From: Aequorivita vitellina
GTDB taxonomy: Bacteria; Bacteroidota; Bacteroidia; Flavobacteriales; Flavobacteriaceae
DNA: 63,490 nt
Assembly: GCF_022008365.1 (NCBI RefSeq)
Contig: NZ_JAIRBA010000024.1
Location: 1 to 63,490, forward strand
Direction of reading: 5' to 3'
Position numbers and translations under genes: made by a program. The notes below the pieces were generated by a model. It was not told the DNA's origin. It ran no database searches and was given only the letters and a program-made list of their open reading frames with translations. Positions 58,728-63,490 of the stretch are shown here, one piece after another. Position 1 is the stretch's first letter. The number at the start of each line of letters is the position of its first letter.

Positions 58728-59705
58728 TTAATCAAGCGATTGGTTTTCTTCCTGCGATTTCTTTAAAATATCTGCAAATTCTTCGGCGGTTAAACTTCCG
58801 TAGTAAAAATTTATGGGGTTAATACGTTCACCATCTTTTGAAACCTCGTAGTGGCAATGCGGTGCTTCGCTTCTACCGGTGCTTCCTACAAAGCCAATAA
58901 TATCGCCACGTTGCACCTTTTGCCCAGCACGTACATTGTATTTGTACAAATGGCCATACAAACTTTCATAACCGTAGCCGTGGTCTATTACAACGTGGTT
59001 TCCATAACCAGTAGCTCTATTATCGGCTCGTGTAACTTTTCCATCACCTGTAGCGTAAACAGGAGTTCCGCGCGGCGCGGTAAAATCCATTCCGTAATGA
59101 AACTTGCGTGCTTTTGTAAACGGATCTGTTCTGTAACCATAACCAGAAGCCATACGGGTAAGGTCTTCGTTTTTTACGGGTTGTATTGCGGGAATGGCAG
59201 CCAACAATTTTTCTTTTTCTTCAGCAAGTTTCGCAATTTCGTCCAACGATTTTGATTGTATTACAATCTGTTTTGTTAATACATCAAGATTGCGAGTGGT
59301 ATTCACAATTAATTTTGAATTGTCAAAACCTTCTAAATCCTTGTAACGGTTTATTCCTCCAAAACCTGCACGTCGCTGCTCCTCCGGTATTGGGTTCGAT
59401 TCAAAATAAACGCGATATAAATTGTTGTCTCTTTCTTCAACTTCTGCAAGTACGGCTTGCGCTTGCTCAATTTTTTTATTTAAAAGTTCAAACTGAAGTT
59501 CCATATTGTGCAGCTCGCGTTGTAGTGCCAGCTCTTTTGGGGTTTGAACTGCGGGAAGGTTTAAATAAACCAGAAGCAGTAAAAAACCACTTAAAAACAT
59601 TCCCAGAAGACTTAAAATGAAAATCTTCAGTCTTCTTCCTTTTTTTCGTTCTATTTTTCGGTACGAGAGCGTTTCGCTATCGTAGTAATATTTAACCTTA
59701 GACAT
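58728..59705 (-). CDS. M23-family peptidoglycan endopeptidase
   Basis: 325 residues: short cytosolic N-terminus, one membrane helix (about 27-49, LKIFILSLLGMFLSGFLLLL), a coiled-coil periplasmic segment (about 60-185), then the M23 domain. Zinc ligands are complete: HYGMDF (His and Asp) and HCHYEV (HxH). The residues MASGYGYRTDPFTKARKFH are the usual M23 entry. It would cut peptide cross-links in peptidoglycan at the inner-membrane face. It is divergent from alaS. Confidence 0.92.
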   Translation of the reverse strand: MSKVKYYYDSETLSYRKIERKKGRRLKIFILSLLGMFLSGFLLLLVYLNLPAVQTPKELALQRELHNMELQFELLNKKIEQAQAVLAEVEERDNNLYRVYFESNPIPEEQRRAGFGGINRYKDLEGFDNSKLIVNTTRNLDVLTKQIVIQSKSLDEIAKLAEEKEKLLAAIPAIQPVKNEDLTRMASGYGYRTDPFTKARKFHYGMDFTAPRGTPVYATGDGKVTRADNRATGYGNHVVIDHGYGYESLYGHLYKYNVRAGQKVQRGDIIGFVGSTGRSEAPHCHYEVSKDGERINPINFYYGSLTAEEFADILKKSQEENQSLD

Positions 59706-59720
59706 GCGTTAAAAAATTGC

Positions 59721-59728
59721 TATTTTTG
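59721..59728 (+). promoter_or_regulatory. candidate -7 box of alaS
   Basis: TATTTTTG, a full match to TAnnTTTG, about 100 bp before the alaS start codon. The matching -33 motif is not clear. Confidence 0.45.
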
Positions 59729-59827
59729 CGCGTTGTTTGTTCGCGCGAGGTAAAGGTAACGTTTTTACAAAGATAGAAATTGTTTACCACTGCGCCCAAC
59801 CATTAATTTAGCATAATTTTATAACAA

Positions 59828-62440
59828 ATGAAGTCTAAGGAAATACGTTCCCAATTTTTAGAATTTTTTAAGTCGAAACAACACACCATTGTTCCATCGG
59901 CGCCTATGGTTGTTAAAAACGACCCAACCCTAATGTTTATCAATAGTGGGATGGCACCGTTTAAGGAGTATTTCTTAGGAAATGGAAAGCCAAAAAGCAA
60001 CCGAATTGCCGATACCCAAAAATGTCTTCGGGTTAGTGGAAAGCACAACGATTTAGAAGAAGTGGGAATGGATACCTACCATCACACTATGTTTGAAATG
60101 TTAGGAAACTGGAGTTTTGGCGATTATTTTAAAAAAGAAGCAATTGAATGGGCGTGGGAACTTTTAACCGAAGTTTATAAAATTGAAAAAGAAAGTCTTT
60201 ACGTTACTATTTTTGAAGGTGATGAAACCGAAGGTTTAGAGCGCGATACCGAAGCGTACAATCTTTGGAAACAATTTGTGCCCGAAGACCGAATTTTAAA
60301 TGGAAACAAAAAAGACAACTTTTGGGAAATGGGCGACCAAGGTCCCTGCGGCCCATGTAGCGAAATACACATCGATATTCGGTCTGCCGAAGAAAAAGCA
60401 AAAGTTTCGGGAAAAGATTTAGTCAACCAAGACCATCCACAAGTAGTAGAAGTTTGGAATTTGGTTTTTATGCAATTTAACCGAAAAGCAAACGGCAGTC
60501 TTGAAAAATTAGCAGCACAACACGTAGATACGGGAATGGGTTTTGAGCGTTTGTGCATGGCGCTGCAAAACAAACAGAGTAATTACGACACCGATGTTTT
60601 TACACCACTTATTCGCGAAATAGAGGCAATTTCAAATTCTAAATACGGAAAAGACGAGAAAAAAGATATCGCCATGCGAGTAATTGCAGATCACGTTCGC
60701 GCGGTTGCTTTTTCTATTGCCGACGGGCAATTGCCCAGTAATACTGGAGCTGGCTATGTAATTAGAAGAATTTTAAGAAGAGCAATTCGCTACGGATTTA
60801 CATTTTTAAATAAAAAGGAACCTTTTATTTATAAATTGGTTGAAACCTTGAGCGCGCAAATGGGCGAGGCTTTCCCAGAACTTATTTCTGAAAAGAATTT
60901 AATTACAAACGTTATTCGCGAAGAAGAACAATCGTTTCTACGCACGCTAGACCAAGGTTTGGTATTGTTAGAAAATGTAATTGAAACCGCCAACTCGAAA
61001 GAAATTTCAGGTAAAAAGGCTTTTGAATTGTACGATACTTTTGGTTTCCCCATAGATTTAACGGCTTTAATTCTTCGCGAGCGCGGTTATTCATTAAATC
61101 AAAAAGAATTCGAAAAAGAACTTCAAAAGCAAAAAGATCGTTCCCGGGCTGCTACAAAGGTTGAAACTGGAGATTGGATTGTTTTAGCAAAAGATGATGT
61201 TGAAGAATTTGTTGGTTACGATACGTTGGAAACCCAAGTAAAAATTACCCGTTACCGAAAAGTTGAAAGCAAAAAAGATGGCGAAATGTATCAACTTGTT
61301 TTTAACCTTACACCTTTTTATCCCGAAGGCGGTGGCCAAGTAGGAGACAAAGGGTACTTAAAAGCTGCCGATGGTGGCGTTACCTATATTGTTGACACCA
61401 AAAAGGAAAACAACTTAATTATTCACTTTGCAAAAACGCTTCCACGAAATCCCGAAGCTACTTTTAGCGCAGTGGTGGACGAGTTACAACGAAGCCGAAC
61501 GGCATCAAACCACACGGCTACGCACTTGCTTCACCAAGGTTTGCGAAATATTTTAGGCGAACATGTTACCCAAAAAGGAAGTATGGTTCACAGCCGAAAC
61601 TTACGTTTTGATTTTTCACATTTCTCAAAGCTTACAGATGAAGAATTAAAGCAAGTTGAAGATTTTGTAAATGCGCGAATTCGCGAGGGAATTGCATTGG
61701 AAGAAAGACGAAATATTCCATATCAAAAAGCTATCGATGAAGGTGCAATAGCACTGTTTGGTGAAAAATACGGCGATGCTGTTCGGGCCATAAAATTCGG
61801 CAAATCTATGGAGCTTTGCGGTGGCACCCACGTGTCCAACACCAACGATATTTGGCACTTTATAATTACTTCGGAAGGCGCTGTAGCCTCTGGAATTCGC
61901 AGAATTGAAGCTATCACTGGCGATGCCGCAAAACAGTATTTTATTGATAGAAGTGAGTCTTTTGCATCGCTGCAAAAAGCACTGAACAACGCTAAAGATC
62001 CGGTGAAAGCTGTAGAAAGTTTGCAGGAAGAGAACAGTGTGTTACAGAAACAAATTCAGCAGTTGTTAAAAGACAAAGCCAAGAATTTAAAAGGCGATCT
62101 TAAATCTGAAATTGAAAAAATCAACGGTGTAAATTTTTTAGCAAAAAAGATTGATTTAGATGCTAGTGGAATGAAAGATTTAGCTTTTGAAATGGGCGGC
62201 GAAACTGAAAATCTGTTCTTGGTTTTTGGAGCCGAACACGACGGAAAGGCTTTGTTGGCGTGCTATATTTCAAAAGAATTGGCAACTGAAAAGAACCTTG
62301 ATGCCGGAAAAATAGTTCGCGAACTTGGAAAGTTTATTCAAGGTGGCGGCGGCGGCCAACCCTTCTTTGCAACTGCGGGTGGGAAGAATCCAGCAGGAAT
62401 TGATGAGGCGCTTTCAGCGGCAAAGTTGTACGTAAAATAG
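59828..62440 (+). CDS. alaS: alanyl-tRNA synthetase
   Basis: An 870-residue enzyme of normal length. Class II catalytic motifs ([50 protein letters not shown]), the editing domain with zinc-binding HTATHLLHQ and [10 protein letters not shown], and the C-terminal oligomerisation region ending with [22 protein letters not shown]-type repeat starts on the base after the stop codon. Confidence 0.98.
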   Translation: MKSKEIRSQFLEFFKSKQHTIVPSAPMVVKNDPTLMFINSGMAPFKEYFLGNGKPKSNRIADTQKCLRVSGKHNDLEEVGMDTYHHTMFEMLGNWSFGDYFKKEAIEWAWELLTEVYKIEKESLYVTIFEGDETEGLERDTEAYNLWKQFVPEDRILNGNKKDNFWEMGDQGPCGPCSEIHIDIRSAEEKAKVSGKDLVNQDHPQVVEVWNLVFMQFNRKANGSLEKLAAQHVDTGMGFERLCMALQNKQSNYDTDVFTPLIREIEAISNSKYGKDEKKDIAMRVIADHVRAVAFSIADGQLPSNTGAGYVIRRILRRAIRYGFTFLNKKEPFIYKLVETLSAQMGEAFPELISEKNLITNVIREEEQSFLRTLDQGLVLLENVIETANSKEISGKKAFELYDTFGFPIDLTALILRERGYSLNQKEFEKELQKQKDRSRAATKVETGDWIVLAKDDVEEFVGYDTLETQVKITRYRKVESKKDGEMYQLVFNLTPFYPEGGGQVGDKGYLKAADGGVTYIVDTKKENNLIIHFAKTLPRNPEATFSAVVDELQRSRTASNHTATHLLHQGLRNILGEHVTQKGSMVHSRNLRFDFSHFSKLTDEELKQVEDFVNARIREGIALEERRNIPYQKAIDEGAIALFGEKYGDAVRAIKFGKSMELCGGTHVSNTNDIWHFIITSEGAVASGIRRIEAITGDAAKQYFIDRSESFASLQKALNNAKDPVKAVESLQEENSVLQKQIQQLLKDKAKNLKGDLKSEIEKINGVNFLAKKIDLDASGMKDLAFEMGGETENLFLVFGAEHDGKALLACYISKELATEKNLDAGKIVRELGKFIQGGGGGQPFFATAGGKNPAGIDEALSAAKLYVK

Positions 62441-62466
62441 GCACGCAAAGGCGCAAAGACGCTAAG
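62441..62466 (+). repeat. CGCAAAG-family repeat, directly after alaS
   Basis: GCACGCAAAGGCGCAAAGAC followed by GCTAAG, starting one base after the alaS stop and 6 bp before the GxxExxY start. The same sequence in inverted orientation lies at 62943-62967. Confidence 0.85.
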
Positions 62467-62471
62467 AACTT

Positions 62472-62867
62472 ATGGAACAAAATATTAATTTGACTGAAAA
62501 TGTGATTGCTTCAATAATTGTTGTTTGCTCTTATGGTATTCATGTTGAATTGGGGCCTGGTTAGTTGGAATCTGTTTATGAGGAGGTTTTGTTTCATGAG
62601 CTAAGTCTAAAAGGTTTGGCTGTAGAAAAACAAAAGCCTTTGCCTGTTATTTGGAAGAATTTAAAATTGAATTTGGGCTTTCGCACAGATTTAATAGTTA
62701 ACAATAAAGTTATTGTTGAAATCAAATCTGTAGAAGAAATTCATCCCGTGCATTCAAAACAAGCTTTAACATATTTAAGATTGACTGGTTTAAAACTGGG
62801 GCTTCTTATAAATTTTAACAGCCCTCTAATTAAATCTGGAATAACTCGAATAGTCAATAATTTATAG
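62472..62867 (+). pseudogene. GxxExxY (PDDEXK-fold) protein gene with an internal stop
   Basis: The frame from ATG 62472 reads through IHVELGPG, hits TAG at 62562-62564 where the family has Leu, then continues LESVYEEVLFHELSLKGL to the natural end (LLINFNSPLIKSGITRIVNN). Nuclease-like residues remain (GFRTDLIV, VIVEIKSVEE: Asp and ExK). The GxxExxY signature GPG-L-ESVYE is broken only by this nonsense codon. The gene could be inactive, or restart at the TTG after the stop. It is flanked by CGCAAAG repeats in inverted orientation. Confidence 0.85.
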
Positions 62868-62899
62868 AAACTATTTGTTGCTTCGTGTGAAAAATTATG

Positions 62900-62919
62900 G
62901 CACGCAAAGCCGCAAAGAG
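62900..62919 (+). repeat. CGCAAAG-family repeat, direct copy
   Basis: GCACGCAAAGCCGCAAAGAG, direct copy of the element after alaS, 33 bp after the GxxExxY stop. Confidence 0.8.
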
Positions 62920-62942
62920 TATTTACAGTTTATTATTAAATC

Positions 62943-62967
62943 CTTAGCGCCTTTGCGCTTTTGTGAG
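62943..62967 (-). repeat. CGCAAAG-family repeat, inverted copy
   Basis: CTTAGCGCCTTTGCGCTTTT followed by GTGAG: the reverse complement matches the 62441-62466 element, including the terminal GCTAAG. With the direct copy at 62900-62919 it can form a long imperfect hairpin. Confidence 0.8.
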
Positions 62968-62989
62968 AAAAAATTACTGCGAGAAAAAC

Positions 62990-63418
62990 ATGAAACTTCA
63001 AACCGAAATACCCCTAAACCCCGAAGAAAATCAGATAGATTATTCTTCCAAAATACTTTTACTGGGAAGCTGTTTTTCGGAGAATATCGGAGCGAAGTTT
63101 GATTATTATAAATTTGAAAATCTTCAGAATCCGTTTGGGGTAATTTTTAATCCGGTTTCAATTGAAAAACTGATTATTAGAGCGATTGATAACGTTTCTT
63201 TTTCCGAAGAAGACATTTTTCAACACAACGGAATTTGGAAATGTTTTGAATCGCATTCCGAACTTGCGTCTATCGATAAAAGTGAATTTTTAGAAAACCT
63301 GAATTCGGCGCTTCAAAATCTTCGCGAATCACTTTTTACTTCAACACATATTATTTTTACTTTCGGTACTTCGTGGGTTTATAGATGTACTGGCGCTTCG
63401 ACTCCGCTATTAGTTTAG
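62990..63418 (+). pseudogene. GSCFA-domain protein, truncated
   Basis: 142 residues from ATG 62990. The family signature LLGSCFSENIGAKFDYYKF and QNPFGVIFNPVSIEKLI are present, and the frame follows the family up to IIFTFGTSWVYR. It then reads CTGASTPLLV and stops, instead of continuing about 170 residues. The divergent end coincides with CGCTTCGACTCCGCT, which resembles the reverse complement of the GAGCGCAGTCGA hairpin repeat, so a repeat-related insertion or rearrangement probably cut the gene. The remaining part might resume beyond the window. Confidence 0.7.
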
Positions 63419-63490
63419 CATCGTATATTTATAGAAGTTTAATCTTATTAAATTTCTGAAAAACCAGAAGGAAAAGGTGAACTATTTCGA
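63419..63490. other. window end, no gene called
   Basis: 72 bp after the truncated GSCFA frame. No start codon with support. A frame reading LKNQKEKVNYF runs off the edge and could be the start of inserted DNA or a resumed gene; not decidable here. Confidence 0.3.

Noticed and set aside
1-63490. tRNA and rRNA genes
   Set aside because: I scanned the intergenic gaps by eye for cloverleaf and rRNA landmarks and found none; a covariance search could still reveal a missed small RNA.

Overview
The window looks like a chromosomal segment of a marine-type Flavobacteriaceae (Bacteroidota). This is inferred from A+T-rich coding sequence, Bacteroidota-style promoter boxes (TAnnTTTG), a secreted protein with a type IX secretion C-terminal domain, a GSCFA protein, DUF5522, a fused E1 alpha/beta branched-chain oxo-acid dehydrogenase and an Era-Der neighbourhood. 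I saw no tRNA, rRNA, CRISPR array, prophage or classical IS transposase.

Layout. 1-8 kb: a methyltransferase, two hybrid histidine kinases, an alpha/beta hydrolase and a MATE exporter, all on the minus strand. 8.1-10.0 kb: a gene-free tandem array with a 241-bp period. 10-18.6 kb: a phosphate/pyrophosphate group (soluble PPase, K+-type membrane PPase with an unusual C-terminal extension, MgtC-like protein, App1-type phosphatase, polyphosphate kinase). 19-22 kb: deoxynucleoside kinase, small housekeeping and hypothetical proteins. 22-43 kb: an aromatic and branched-chain catabolic block: phhA (minus) faces paaE-A-B-C-D-G-H-I-J-Z, then an enoyl-CoA hydratase, paaY and the E2 and E1 subunits of an oxo-acid dehydrogenase. 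This would carry phenylacetyl-CoA through ring epoxidation, isomerisation, ring opening and beta-oxidation; no phenylacetate-CoA ligase is in view. 43-50 kb: a T9SS cargo protein, hutU, DUF5522, era, der. 50-59.7 kb: a TPR/HTH regulator, an outer-membrane barrel, then a minus-strand run of M23 peptidase, MerR, LemA and three TPM-domain proteins. 59.8-63.5 kb: alaS, a broken GxxExxY gene and a truncated GSCFA gene.

The most unusual signal is repeat biology. The paa/oxo-acid dehydrogenase block contains eight copies of a 20-bp palindrome (ATTCCC...GGGAAT type). Arms vary but stay complementary, and loop plus inner flank give each copy a direction. Inverted pairs bracket three modules: one carries an intact small GIY-YIG nuclease between paaB and paaC; one carries a decayed piece of a GIY-YIG gene, is flanked by a perfect 29-bp direct repeat of the E2 gene's 5' end, and now supplies the start codon of that gene; one is a 128-bp gene-less version embedded in frame in the E1 subunit. 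This looks like a small nuclease-associated mobile system that remodels protein termini. A second pairing of the same design (GxxExxY nuclease-fold gene with CGCAAAG repeats) follows alaS. Other palindromic elements sit in frame inside phhA, paaA and probably paaH. Several intergenic simple repeats of unrelated sequence all share a 7-bp period.
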